Notes under the pieces: model-generated
The model's database searches: none
Told to the model about the DNA's origin: nothing
The model's input: the letters and a program-made list of their open reading frames with translations, nothing else
In this document: piece after piece, positions 42,677 through 53,939 of the stretch
How positions within the stretch are numbered: position 1 is the stretch's first letter
Layout: each line of letters begins with the position of its first letter
Translations under genes and position numbers: made by a program
From: Brachypterus glaber
Lineage: Eukaryota > Arthropoda > Insecta > Coleoptera > Kateretidae
Assembly (NCBI GenBank): GCA_958510825.1
Contig: OY294051.1
Location: 1,984,001-2,048,000, forward strand
Length of the DNA stretch: 64,000 nucleotides
Direction: 5' to 3'

Positions 42677-42823
42677 ATAAAAGCGATAATTTTAATAATG
42701 CAATAGTGCTTTAAATGCTTGTATCGTGCCAAAAAGAAAACCCTCTGGGGGTAATTTCGTTTACTTGTTCAAAATGTCTCCCTGTGAATATTTTTTTGTT
42801 CTATCTCGTGTTTTATTTTCTCT

Positions 42824-43227
42824 AATGGAGATTTTTCCCGTTAGATTAGACAGGGACAAAAGTTCTACCCAAAAAGGATAGAAACATACATACACTCCCA
42901 CTTCCACCCAACCAAACAAATTCTGTATTTGTTCTTTGTTGAACAAATACAATATTTACTTGGCCGGGCGAAAAGTGTAACTATATTAAATAAATTACTG
43001 GCGCCATCTAAATTTTAGTAGAATTTTCTTATTCTACAGATTCACATTAGCTATGTTCGTTCCTGCCGCTCACTGCTACACTTTCCGGCCAACCAAATAA
43101 ATACTGTATTTGTTGTATGAAAAACAAATACAGTATTTATTTCGTTGGCTGGAAAGTGTAGCACAAATGAGATAGAGATAGGGTAGACGTCTTTTGTTTC
43201 ATAATTCTAGTTGTAAAGAGCTCCATT
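42824..43227 (+). mobile_element. Family C element, copy C5
   Basis: 404 bp, AATGGAGATTTTTCCCG to AAGAGCTCCATT, both hairpins present. Flanks (TTTTCTCT and AAAAAAAC) share no duplication. Confidence 0.85.
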
Positions 43228-43302
43228 AAAAAAACTATTTAGAAATATTACACTTAATCACTTCTTAACAGAGTTTTTAAGCATTATTAAATGACTATTA
43301 TC

Positions 43303-43950
43303 CAAAGAACTAATAACTCTTCTCTCTAGAATAGGCATTTCATTTGTAAAAACTGAAAAAAACGTAGCCAACATATACATTTGTCTGTCTTACTCGCACA
43401 GCTTTGTTCTAACACAGACAACAATAACAGTTACTGGTAATGGAGGTCTCTACAACTAGAATTATGAAACAAAAGACGTCTACCCTATCTCTATCTCATT
43501 TGTGCTACACTTTCCAGCCAACCAAATAAATACTGTATTTGTTTTTCATACAACAAATACAGTATTTATTTGGTTGGCCGGAAAGTGTAACAGTGAGCTG
43601 CACGTACGAACATAGCTAATGTGAATCTGTAGAATAAGATAATTCTACTAAAATTTAGATGGCGCCAGTAATTTCTTTAATAATGCACTTTTCGCCCGGC
43701 CAAGTAAATATTGTATTTGTTCAACAAAGAACAAATACAGAATTTGTTTGGTTGGGTGGAAGTGGGAGTGTATGTATGTCTTCTATCCTTTTTGGGTAGA
43801 ACTTTTGTCCCTGTCTAATCTAATGGGAGAATTCTCCATTGTTATTGTTCAGGCCTGAATATACCTACCATTTGTTTACAAACAAACCGAGGTTGCCGAC
43901 ACTTTATATTAACGGTATGCGTATTCTAGAGAGAAGTTGTTAGTTCGTTG
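43303..43950 (-). mobile_element. Family B hAT-like MITE, copy B6, carrying nested C6
   Basis: Exact 8-bp TSD CTATTATC (43295-43302 and 43951-43958). Ends CAAAGAACTAATAACTC (one change from CAACGAAC) and GTTAGTTCGTTG. The element is split at its central palindrome by C6. Confidence 0.94.
43439..43840 (-). mobile_element. Family C element, copy C6 (nested in B6, inverted)
   Basis: 402 bp in reverse orientation. Against intact B copies, the left flank ends GGTAA and the right resumes TGTTATTG; one base (C) is missing and nothing is duplicated. Confidence 0.9.
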
Positions 43951-44069
43951 CTATTATCACTATAACATTGATATTCGTAGATATTTGTTGAGCCCTGTCA
44001 TTTTGATATAGCGGAAAAACTATTATATTTTTTGCCTTTATAATGTTTAATACCTATATAGGTTGCTAT

Positions 44070-44130
44070 AAAGGATTCGTAAATGAGCCCTAGTGGTGCT
44101 ACGGCCTTCCCAAGGGTACGTCTGAAATAT
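44070..44130 (+). repeat. Fragment of repeat P
   Basis: AAATGAGCCCTAGTGGTGCT and ACGGCCTTCCCAAGGGT match blocks at about 46290 and 61855. Confidence 0.65.
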
Positions 44131-44179
44131 CATAAATGCGATCATCCGTTTTAATTTTTATTTAGTAATTTTGAATTAA

Positions 44180-45655
44180 AAAACTACCCATATTGTTGTA
44201 CCGAACTGTAAAATTTTCCCCATAAGCCTCCTATCCTCCCTGGGCAAAATAGCCGAGAAAGTCATCTTAACCAGACTCCAAACTTTAGTTGAAGAGCTCA
44301 ATCTCCTACCAAACGAGCAATTCGGTTTCCGAAGCAGACACTCCACAGTCCACCAGGTGGCTCGCCTGGTAGACTCAATTACAGATGGATTAAATAGGCG
44401 CGAAGCCGCGGGACTGATCCTCCTGGACATCGCAAAAGCCTTTGATAAAGTTTGGCACATAGGTCTTGTAGTCAAACTTCATCTTCTCGGCCTCCCCCTA
44501 GGCATCACCAAGCTCATAGCCTCCTTCCTCGAAGGCAGAGACTTTCAAATCAAAATAGGCGACTCTAAGTCCAGCACTCGCCCCATCGAAGCTGGCGTTC
44601 CACAAGGCTCCCCACTATCTCCCCTTCTGTACAATCTCTTCACCGCAGACATCCCAAAAACACAGGCTACTGAAATAGCCCTGTTTGCCGACGATACCGG
44701 CATACTAGCAAAAGCTAAAAACCCCCAGCGCATCCATACCGCCCTCCAGCGCCAAATGGATGCCCTAATAAAATGGTTCTCCAAATGGAAAATCAAAGTA
44801 AACGCTAACAAAACAAAAGGCATTCTAATCTCTAGGATTAGAAGAGGCCCACCCCAACCCATTCAGATAAACGGCCAAGCCATTAACTGGGAAAACCATG
44901 CCAAATACCTTGGCATTACCCTATCCAAAAATCTTACGTGGGATCAGCACGTCCAAAATACCCTCCAAATAGCAAACACCCGCCTCTCCAAACTCTACCC
45001 TCTTATAGGGAGAAAGAGCCCCCTATCAATTAAAAACAAACTTCTACTTTACAACCAAACTCTAAAGCCAGTACTCCTCTATGGAGCACCAGCCTGGAAC
45101 AAAATCACCCTTAAAAAAACGCTTTCAGCCAAACTTCAGGCCTTTCAAAACAAGGTACTCAGAATATGCATTGATGCCCCCTGGTTCATGCGGAACAACC
45201 AAATTCACAGAGATCTCGACATGCCCCTCCTAAAAACGGAAATCATCCGACACAGTAAGTCTTTTATTCAAGACAATTTAGACCACCCAAACCCCCTCAT
45301 CTCAAATTTTCTAGATTACGATCATGAAATCCACTACACTTACAAAAAGATCAAAAATGTCCTCAACCAGTAATGGTGCCCACAAACACAGGACAGGTGC
45401 ATCTCCAGCACCAGTGAACTAGTTTCACTCCCCCCACACCTCCCACCAATCCCTACTCCATCCTCCCAAATCCCCCTCCCACCTTCCTCGTCGCAACACC
45501 CAAAAATTCATGACAGATGCAAATCAGCATCAGTGAGCAGAGACTCACTCCCCCAATTATCCATTCAAATTAATTCAAATTTTAGATAAATGAGCCATAG
45601 GCACTGAGCCTGTCTCTTAAAGACCAAACAAATTACAGATGATGATGATGTAAAA
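44180..45655 (+). mobile_element. Jockey-like LINE, 5'-truncated
   Basis: A codon-structured, C-rich insert in AT-rich DNA. It holds the reverse transcriptase from its fingers region to the ORF end, a roughly 280-bp 3' UTR with two GTGCATCTCCAGCACCAGTG-like hairpins, and a GATGATGATGATG tail. The start is inferred: an in-frame TAA lies at 44177 and clear homology begins at 44219. The flanks AATTTTGAATTAA and AAATTTTAAATGA could be a decayed TSD, but this is not convincing. The apurinic-type endonuclease and ORF1 are absent. Confidence 0.9.
44219..45373 (+). pseudogene. Jockey-clade reverse transcriptase, C-terminal part
   Basis: The frame is open for about 385 codons from PISLLSSLGKIAEK to TAA, with no internal stop. 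Reverse transcriptase blocks in order: FGFRSRHSTVHQV; LLDIAKAFDKVWH with the first catalytic aspartate; GVPQGSPLSPLLYN; ALFADDTGIL, the FADD active site; KVNANKTKGILI; and YLGITLSKNLTWDQH. The C-terminal WFMRNNQIHRDL segment is typical of Jockey relatives. An ATG at 44357 is internal to the domain, not a native start. The intact protein would copy element RNA at a nicked target. Catalytic residues are intact, but endonuclease and N-terminus are missing. A reverse-strand frame over 44176-44475 is a shadow. Confidence 0.95.
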
Positions 45656-46209
45656 TTTTAAATGATAGTTGAGTATATATTATATATTTACCCCCGATAT
45701 TTAGTTTTGCCCCCCTTTACGGTATTAGTTTTCAAGTACTTACCTACCTGTTAAATTTATAAGTTTAGTTTGTATTGCTAGATATCTAGAACTTTATATT
45801 TTTATTATTTTATGGACTAAAAATAAACTTATCTTAATTCAAAAGTACACAATTTACGGTCATGTTGTGAAAATGAGAACAATAATTGCAGAGCCCAGGG
45901 AAAAACAATCAAAGCAATAACCCAAATAGCACCGATGTCATCAGTGTGATGATCTAAGAATATTTTTTAATGATACCATTGGGAATGTTCTTAGAATATT
46001 TTACAAGCGCCTAAATGCAGCTCTCTGTGCAAGAGTTTGTTTTGGTTTTTTCTTGGTTTAGGCTTTTTTTAATGAGGGGGCCTTGGGTTACGTTAACGTT
46101 GGTTTGGCGTCTGTTTGGTGTTTTTTTTTGTAAAAAAATGTTTTTTATTTAAAATAACATATTGAAAAACGGTCAGAGCTGCACATAGGCTCTCCTAATA
46201 TTTTATATA
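45656..46209. other. Unassigned AT-rich sequence
   Basis: Nothing recognised. CTAAGAATATTTTTTAATG near 45955 and TTCTTAGAATATTTTAC near 45990 are a loose inverted pair. Confidence 0.5.
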
Positions 46210-46330
46210 CAGGGTGATCAATAACTGGCATGCAAAAATTTAGGAGGTGATTCTACATCAATATCAAAAAAAGTTCCGGTAAAGGTTGGTCCGGAAATGA
46301 GCCCTAAGGGAGCTACGGCCCTTTAAAATT
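46210..46330 (+). repeat. Repeat P, left end (P2)
   Basis: TA then CAGGGTGATCAATAACTGG, and AAGGTTGGTCCGGAAATGAG followed by CCCTAAGGGAGCTACGGCC as in P1. The matching right end was not found. Confidence 0.65.
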
Positions 46331-46761
46331 GTAATAAAAATAAGGTTTTTAATTAATTGGTTCTGGTACCCTTTGAGGTAGAGCGACAAGCTTTTGCATG
46401 TATACTAGTATTAATAAATGCAATAAGTTTATGCTAATTTATTATTTTTTTAATTTATCCAGAGGCGTGCCTAGACGGACAAAATATGTCAGGCTTAACA
46501 CATTTTTGCCCCAAACTTTTTTATGTGTAGCTTTTTTGAATTTTTTGTATAGAATATATATTTCTTGAGTAAAAATACATAAAAAATTGTTTTTGGCACT
46601 AATTTCTTAAGAAACGCTCTGGTATAAAATTTCTAGAATCAACAAAATCGCATAAAATTGACTTTGGCAATATTATGCATGTTACCTCCATGAGCGTTTA
46701 GTGTTTATTACAGTTAGTATTTATCTTCTTGTATAATTGTCTGCTTAGCGGTAGTAGCGAT
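46331..46761. other. Unassigned AT-rich sequence
   Basis: Nothing recognised. Confidence 0.5.
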
Positions 46762-46764
46762 ATT

Positions 46765-46915
46765 TAGGCCTATTCACATGTACCATTGAGATTGAGTTTT
46801 GTGGCAATATTGACGAAAATTGCAAGGTCATTTACGTCAACTGTATTAAAACTGCATGGGATTGTAATTTTTGTCAATATTGAATAGAGTTCAATGGTAC
46901 ATGTGAATAGACCTG
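46765..46915 (-). mobile_element. Family H palindromic MITE, copy H2
   Basis: 151 bp, TAGGCCTATTCACATGTACC to GTACATGTGAATAGACCTG, flanked by ATT (46762-46764 and 46916-46918), the complement of the AAT seen at H1 and H3. Confidence 0.9.
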
Positions 46916-46918
46916 ATT

Positions 46919-47589
46919 GTACTACATTGAGTAGAATTGGCAACGCCGCAAATATGAGTTTTGTCAGAGATAAGAAAATGACAGCGTATCGAGAAACATG
47001 CCAAGTTAGGTTATCTTTTTACTTCCAACAATGAACAATTAATTATAAGTGCAAAAGGGCTATAAATCCCACAATCCAACCACCTTTCGGAAAGGTCCTT
47101 TCCATATCGATACCACCAAGACATGAGCAGCACATGATGTACGGGGTACCCCAGAATAAGAAGAAAAAATTCACATGGTAAGCGAACAATTTATCTTTCT
47201 AAAAAAACTTGTATCCTTTCGAACGCCCTAGCGCTTACAATGCACGCTGTGAGTAATAGCTTGTTTAGAAAACTAAAAAGAGTGCAGAAATATAAATTTT
47301 CAAAGATGGCTGAACTGTAAATATTTGTTTCTTTGCATGAGTTCTTCATCTTATCAAATATCATACACCTATAAATTTAAAAATTTTTGACATATATATT
47401 TATCAGCAATAAAACTATATTTACTTTGTTATTTGTGCATATAAATATATATGTATGTATACAGTGTGGCATTATTAAAATGAAATAATTTGATTTAAAA
47501 AATAATATTTTTTAAATAAATTCATCAGATAGGTCGATTTTTATTTGCAATTTGACAACTTTTTTAAGAAACTAATGTTTACCCGCTTT
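46919..47589. other. Unassigned sequence
   Basis: No gene or element ends recognised. Confidence 0.5.
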
Positions 47590-47665
47590 TCTTAGTACTC
47601 TTAGGGCACTAGGTAGGTTTGTTAGGGTAGGTGGGTAGTTTCAGTGGTTTTGTGTAGTTTTAACT
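47590..47665 (+). repeat. Repeat X, copy 1
   Basis: ACTAGGTAGGTTTGTTAGGG, TAGGTGGGTAGTTT and GTGGTTTTGTGTAGTTTTAA match 48350-48420. Confidence 0.75.
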
Positions 47666-48345
47666 ACCTAACATAGAGAAGGAAAGAGAACCATTAGTCC
47701 AGCCTGCGCAAGATTATTTTGTGACAGAACGGGGCAGCGAAATGACGTAACGCAATATATCTGACCTTGCGCAGTACGCATCTCTATCAGCTGTGAAATG
47801 CTGTCGGTCGTAAAAAAATTCATCAACCCAGTATTCATTTGTCTTATCTCCAAAAATCCCCCAGTAAAAATCTTAAAATGTCCAAAAATAGAGATATTGC
47901 AAACCAATACTGGGGTGAAGAATTATTAGTAGTTTGTTTATACTGTCAGTACTGTCAGATCGTCGTTTGTTTCTGTTCATTTTTCTACTTCTACTGTGTT
48001 TTAATTGTTTTTTTGCTGCATTTGTTTATAACTTTAAACCTAACCTGTATTGTTGCTTTATGAAGAGCTAAGGGTCAATCCCTAGTGTACTCAAAGTAGG
48101 TGTACAAAATCCCGAAACTCAAACACAAAAAATTCTTAGAAAATAATTTAAAAAAACTATTTCGACGTTTCTTCGTAGATATTTATTGTTTTTTTTTTAA
48201 TTTTTTACAATTTTTATTTGACACACTAAACTGTTAAAAATACTAGTCAAAAACAACAATAGTAGTGAGCATGTGCAAGTTTATCTCAGATGCGCTAGGC
48301 ACATTTATCACAGTATTCCGCAACGGCTTTGGAGGTCTTTCCTTG
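47666..48345. other. Unassigned sequence with one weak open frame
   Basis: The frame 47839-48063 (hydrophobic C-terminal half) has an internal ATG at 47878 (MSKNRDIANQYWGEELLVVC). It might be a small membrane peptide, but without splice or homology evidence I do not call a gene. Confidence 0.35.
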
Positions 48346-48349
48346 TCTA

Positions 48350-48441
48350 TGCACTAGGTAGGTTTATTAGGGTAGGTGGGTAGTTTAAGTGGTTTTGTGT
48401 AGTGTTTTAACTACCTACCTACCCTAACAAACCTATCCAGT
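48350..48441. repeat. Repeat X, copy 2, a 92-bp foldback
   Basis: CACTAGGTAGGTTTATTAGG and GTAGGTGGGTAGTT pair with AACTACCTACCTACCC and AACAAACCTATCCAGTG. MITE-like. Confidence 0.8.
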
Positions 48442-48445
48442 GCTC

Positions 48446-48776
48446 TAAGTACCTTTGGTGAAATAAAAGACATATTTTCGAAACTATTTATAATTATGAA
48501 ATTAACTCGCTCCCAACTTTTTAGGTTATTTGTGAATAAAATTGTTAAATTTAAATAATTTTCCATTTGAAAAATGGGTAGCTGGGAGAAAGGTGACAAA
48601 AGTTTTATTATTTTTAAATTGAAAAATGGCCTTCAGGGGGAGTTATTTGAAAAAATATATATTTTTTTCTTCAAGCGTACTAAAATGTTAATATTTTATA
48701 ATAGCCCAGTCAAATAATATTTATTTATTTATTGCAATTTACCACCCCGCTCGAGTTGGGAGAAGTTGGTTGGGAA
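48446..48776. other. Unassigned AT-rich sequence
   Basis: Nothing recognised. Confidence 0.5.
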
Positions 48777-49144
48777 AATGGCGATTTCTCCCGTACACAC
48801 ACACTCCCACTTCCACCAAACCAAACAAATTCTGTATTTGTTCTTTGTTGAACAAATACAATATTTACTTGGCCGGGCGAAAAGTGTAACTATTTATTTT
48901 TATTAAAGAAATTACTGGCGCCATCTAAATTTTAGTAGAATTATCTCATTCTACAGATTCACATTAGCTATGTTCGTTCGTGCCGCTCACTGCTACACTT
49001 TCCGGCCAACCAAATAAATACTGTATTTGTTGTATGAAAAACAAATACAGTATTTATTTGGTTGGCTGGAAAGTATAGCACAAATGAGATAGAGATAGGG
49101 TAGACGTCTTTTGTTTCATAATTCTAGTTGTAGAGAGCTCCATT
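48777..49144 (+). mobile_element. Family C element, copy C7
   Basis: 368 bp. Deletion of the CAAAAGTTCTACCC-to-GACATACA segment after AATGGCGATTTCTCCCGT; hairpins and the right end GAGAGCTCCATT intact. Confidence 0.85.
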
Positions 49145-49402
49145 GAGCTGTAGAGTTGGAAAATTTGTACAAATTTTCATTCAGGGGTAGAAATCCCTCG
49201 CGTCATCCCTGTTTAAGTAGTTGAGTTTTAAAATAACACACTGTATACAAATATATTATAGATAAACTAGACAGCTTGTCGTTTTTTTATCAGTATCATA
49301 CAAATAGAAATTTTCATCTCCTGCTTAGCAACTAAGTTTTTTGTTGCGCATGTTTTGCAATAAATACACGAGTTTGAAATAAAACCTATTAAATAAACCT
49401 CT

Positions 49403-49807
49403 AATTGAGCTCTCTACAACTAGAATTATGAAACAAAAGACGTCTACCCTATCTCTATCTCATTTGTGCTACACTTTCCAGCATACCAAATAAATACTGT
49501 ATTTGTTTTTCATACAAAAAATACAGTATTTATTTGGTTGGCCGGAAAGTGTAGCAGTGAGCGGCTCGAACGAACATAGCTAATGTGAGTCTGTAGAATA
49601 AGATAATTCTACTAAAATTTAGATGGCGCCAGTAATTTCTTTAATATAGTTACACTTTTCGCCCGGCCAAGTAAATATTGTATTTGTTCAACAAAGAACA
49701 AATACAGAATTTGTTTGGTTGGGTGGAAGTGGGAGTGTATATATGTATTCTATCCTTTTTGGGTAGAACTTTTGTCCCTGTCTAATCTAACGGGAGAAAT
49801 CTCCATT
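49403..49807 (-). mobile_element. Family C element, copy C8 (inverted)
   Basis: 405 bp, AATTGAGCTCTCTACAAC to GAGAAATCTCCATT, opposite orientation to C7 and 258 bp away, so the pair could fold back or recombine. No TSD visible. Confidence 0.85.
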
Positions 49808-50205
49808 CTCAAATATATAATTAATTAATCATAGTTATTAATTTAATATTTTATTATAATTAATTATAATTATCTATTTTTTTATAATAATGAATTAGAT
49901 AATTTTTTCTACCAAGAAATTCCATACGGAGATACAGAGTACCAGTATTTTGTAGGGTAAAGATTTATAGAAATTTAAAAAAGAACTAATATACATCGAT
50001 TTTAATAGGTTGTTTACTGGTCACAAGTAGGCGCGAATTCTGAGAGCAATTGCCCTTAAAAATATAACCAGCTGAACAGTTGCAAGCACCTTGTCCAAAC
50101 ATCGGCACTAGGCACTAATTTGAAACATTGTGAAAAGGAAAGTTGTGTGATTACGTGAATAGGCAACCATTAATACACCTGCATAATTTATTAAATTTTG
50201 ATAGT
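49808..50205. other. Unassigned AT-rich sequence
   Basis: Nothing recognised. Confidence 0.5.
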
Positions 50206-50822
50206 CTGTGTATCCAAAATGTTATATTCTAGCAAAAAACTGTATATAACATTTTTTATAGGGCTTAAAAACAGCTTTCGTTTCAAATATAGTTTTTTGA
50301 AATCGAGTTCTAAATAAGTGAGATATGCTAAAAAAACACTTTACTGCTTTAAACGCCAATATCTCGAAAACAATGCATTTTAGGAAAAAATAGTTTATAA
50401 CATTTTTTGACCAATTTAAAATTATCTTTCACATAAGTGCTAAATTAATAAAATACAATAATAATTGCCTGAATTATAACCAAAAAACGCTAATTAAAAC
50501 CCCCAGACAGACAGACGAAATATTTTTTTTACTGATTTCGACTCAAAAAGGTCTAAAATGTCGAGAAATGTGAAAAAACATGGTCAAAGATTTTGACTTT
50601 TTGGCGAAGATTTCAATACACAGGCACTCTTAGGGAACGTTCAAGTATTACGTAACGCAAATTTTGATCATTTTGAACCCCCCCCCTGTAACGCTATTTT
50701 CCTATACCATTAATATAGGCGTAACACTCCAAAATGACCCCCCCCCTAGGAGCGTTACGTAATACTTGAACGTTCCCTTAATAGTACTAAGTGCCGATGT
50801 AAAAACTCCTTTAAACCAAATA
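50206..50822 (-). repeat. Dispersed repeat K, copy K2, carrying nested G4
   Basis: Reverse complement of the 2.2-3.2 kb region: ATATCTCGAAAACAATGC, GACAGACAGACGAAAT and TCGAGAAATGTGAAAAAAC, then the hairpin arm GGCACTCTTA, interrupted by G4, then ACTAAGTGCCGATGTA. Confidence 0.85.
50633..50777 (+). mobile_element. Family G MITE, copy G4 (nested in K2)
   Basis: 145 bp, GGGAACGTTCAAGTATTACG to CGTAATACTTGAACGTTCCC, TTA on both sides (50630-50632 and 50778-50780). The two K1 units show a single TTA (in CTCTTAGTAG, reverse complement) at this point, so TTA was duplicated on insertion. Confidence 0.95.
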
Positions 50823-51157
50823 TAGCACTGATAAAGCTCATGATATTTATAATTATCGTTTATAAATACTTAATTAATAACGAAGGTTAACAAATTTTAT
50901 CAAAAAAAAAGAGATAAATTCACTATATTAGCACATTTTTAAATATTTTTTTATCAGTTTTATTTTAGAATATCATTAAAATTATGTAAAATTTTATAAA
51001 AACGGTCTAAATAAAAAAAAAAAACAGTTTTTTTAATCAAAGGAATTTGAAGCAAAAACTATTAATAGTAGTGAAAAAAACTACGGTAGAGAAGACTATA
51101 ATAGCCTCGCACTGTTAATTACGATCGGCTATAAAAAATGTCTTCCCTACCTTGGTA
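50823..51157. other. Unassigned AT-rich sequence
   Basis: Nothing recognised. Confidence 0.5.
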
Positions 51158-51159
51158 TA

Positions 51160-51877
51160 CAGTGCGGTCCAAAAGTCACCCCCCCCCCCTTTTAACTTTT
51201 GAACGAGTTGAGAAATCGACTTCAAATTTAGAACTCTTATATAAGACAATTGAAACTATCTTTTAGCATATATTTGATATTTTCAGCTTCTAAAATGTGG
51301 GCAGGAGGGCATGGGGGCACATTTTTTTAAATGGAAAGGGGGGTCGTGTAATACATCATTTTAAAGCTTATAAAATTCTCTATTTAAACTAATATTTTTA
51401 ATTTTTTTAAAAATGTTTTTTAAGGTTTCGATTTTTCATTTTTTTGTGCTAAAACATTCGATTTTTTAAGTTTTTTTTGTAAATTTTTATTTATGTCAAC
51501 TAAAATTAGTTAAAAGTATAATTAACATTTTTTTATGATGAAATTAGGCATTTTTAAAAAATTATTTGTTTTTTTTTTAGAGGAATTTTGACATTAATAC
51601 CCATTTTCAACCCCATTTTAAACCCAATTTTTTTTTTATTTAAAAATATGGTGTTAATGGAGAATTTTATAAGCTTTAAAATGATGTATTACACGACCCC
51701 CCTTTCCATTTAAAAAAATGTGCCCCCATGCCCCCCCGCCCACATTTTAAGAGCTGAAAGTATTAAATATATGTTAAAAGATAGTTTAAGTTGTCTTATT
51801 TAAAAGTTCCAAATTTGAAGTCGATATTTCAACTGGTTCAAAAGTTAAGAGGGGGGGGTGACTTTTGGACCGCTCTG
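51160..51877. mobile_element. Family E foldback MITE, copy E4 (Tc1/mariner-like)
   Basis: 718 bp between TA pairs, ends CAGTGCGGTCCAAAAGTCAC and GTGACTTTTGGACCGCTCTG; arms mirror as in E2 and E3. Confidence 0.92.
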
Positions 51878-51879
51878 TA

Positions 51880-52305
51880 TAACTACTATTGGGTTATATT
51901 GCATTGTATTTTTGTTCGGAGTTATTTATATTAGTTGCTAAAAAATTATTTCAGTGTAGGTTTGCGGAGGTATTGATTTACTCAAAACGGTTCGATTAAT
52001 TTCAGCGTCAAGTTTCATGCACTTTACTAGACTTCTTGGATGCAAAATAAGCTAAAATAGACTGGAACAAAAATTGAAATATTGTTTTTAGAAATTAATT
52101 TTTTTTTGATGGTGCGTCGTGGAAAAACTAATTTTACATTTCTCGACATTTTTCCAGATTTCAGAAATAACTATTCTGTCTATCGATCCGCGTGTCACAA
52201 AATTTGTGATTAAGATTCCAGTATGGCTACTCTCTTTGTGGCATGAAGACAAGCTGTTCTCCGTGATATTAATGAATTATTAAATGTAATTCTACTTGTC
52301 TCAGG
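51880..52305. other. Unassigned sequence
   Basis: Nothing recognised. Confidence 0.5.
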
Positions 52306-52313
52306 TGAGAATA

Positions 52314-52549
52314 CAGGGCCGTAACTAGAGGGGGGGCGGGGCTAAGCTCCCCTGGTCTTGGTTTGAGCCCCCCTGGCGTTTTCGCTGAGCCCCCCCCCCT
52401 TGGTATTTTTTAAGTCACCTACCTTTGGGCGGCATTTTTTTTGCAGGGGTGCCAAGTTTGGTTGAAACCGTCAGGGACAAGGCTTTTTTTTTGAGGGTGC
52501 CACCCTGGGGGCTGAGCCCCTCCTAGATTTTTTTCTGGTTACGACTCTG
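52314..52549. mobile_element. 236-bp GC-rich hAT-like MITE
   Basis: Inverted ends CAGGGCCGTAACTAGA and TCTGGTTACGACTCTG with exact 8-bp TSD TGAGAATA (52306-52313 and 52550-52557). The interior is GC-rich and self-complementary (GAGCCCCCCTGG, GGGGGCTGAGCCCC). Confidence 0.9.
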
Positions 52550-52557
52550 TGAGAATA

Positions 52558-53218
52558 TGGACCACTTTAAGACTTGTTGGACTTTTAACAATTAATAAGG
52601 TATTTATTTAGAGCTTTATTAATTACATATAAACAAGAATAAGTTCTTATTCATATAAATTAGTCAATTATTGAATAACTACCCTACTAATTCCATAAAA
52701 AAAAATAATTTCTAGTCTCTGGCAAGTTACCATTTTTCAGATACGATGTTTCGGAATTTACAAGGCGATATGTGGGGATCCAAATGTACCAGCACGATCT
52801 CTATGTTAGTATGACAACATTTTGTATACATTACACACATTGCAGTAGTTACTATCACAAGTAAAGTATTAAATAAAAAATATGTATTAACAAATAACAT
52901 TCAGTATTAAAAATACAATGAAATTTAATTAATTTTAATTTGTAGGTATTGCCAGCTTTGCCAAGTTTACCTATATTATTAAAATTTTAAAATTAGTTTA
53001 ATTTTCTTCCATCCTATTGGTACCCATAGAAAACTGGTTTCCATATATGTATGCGTTCGATACTTTCATTTCAAACCGCACAATTGAGGTCTGTTTTGCC
53101 ATATCATTAAAAACAGCATAATCGGCTATACAATACATCATTGTTTATAGTACCGGCATAAAAAAGTACCCCGCATCTGGTACATACAATTTTTAGACAT
53201 TAAAGAAGCTAGCGGATC
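52558..53218. other. Unassigned AT-rich sequence
   Basis: Nothing recognised. Confidence 0.5.
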
Positions 53219-53226
53219 GTTACGTA

Positions 53227-53909
53227 CAAAGAACTTTTACCTAAAGAAGTAATTTCAGACCAATGTGCCTCATCTTGCGGATTATTACTATTATTTTATT
53301 ATTGTTATTAGTTAGGTTATTCTATATTATATATATTGTAAACTTAATTATTTATAAAAAAATAAATAAATAAAAAGTAAAAAAAAAAAAAAAAAAATAA
53401 TGTTTATGAATGTGTCATCTTTTTGTTTGTTTATTTACTAACAGAAACGCATTCAGCTTTGTGGTGTAAAATGTAGATGTCGCTAGTCGACTTTCAGGCT
53501 ACCTAGTAGCGATGTTGCGTAGTTTCCACCTTATCATGAATTCAAATCATTATACTTAAATTAAAAATGTAAAAAACTTTATTGAGTTTACTATAATTAT
53601 GTTTAATAATATAGTATATTTAAATCTATTAAAATTAAACTACTAGTTCATATAAAACTCATACAGAACTAATATTTCTTAAAATTTAGAATAAAATATC
53701 CAAATATGTTTCCAATCGGCAACACTGTACCCCTGTCAGTCATTTTACGACATTAGACTGTGAGTTTACACATTCTTTCTCTCTCTTTACGCGTACTAAG
53801 TGTAAACAATAGTCACTCCCCACCAGCCCCTTCACCGTAGTTGGTTCACGCTTCAAACAAAGCATACGGTAGATTTCATCATGCTCCTTCTTGAGGTAAA
53901 AGTTCTTTG
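53227..53909 (-). mobile_element. Family A hAT-like MITE, copy A4, with nested poly-A insert
   Basis: 8-bp TSD GTTACGTA exact at 53219-53226 and 53910-53917. Ends CAAAGAACTTTTACC and GGTAAAAGTTCTTTG. Length is increased by the 132-bp insert at 53267-53398. Confidence 0.94.
53267..53398 (+). mobile_element. Poly-A-tailed retrotransposon 3' fragment nested in A4
   Basis: Starts GCCTCATCTTGCGG, ends in an A-rich tail of more than 20 bases, flanked by AATGT (53262-53266 and 53399-53403); other A copies have a single AATGT there. Retroposition of a LINE 3' end or SINE-like RNA; no coding sequence. Confidence 0.82.
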
Positions 53910-53939
53910 GTTACGTAGCAATTCACGACAAATTCTTTA

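Noticed and set aside
47839..48063. Small hydrophobic membrane protein
   Set aside because: Hydrophobic residues follow from T-rich DNA; no splice context, homology or conserved start is visible.
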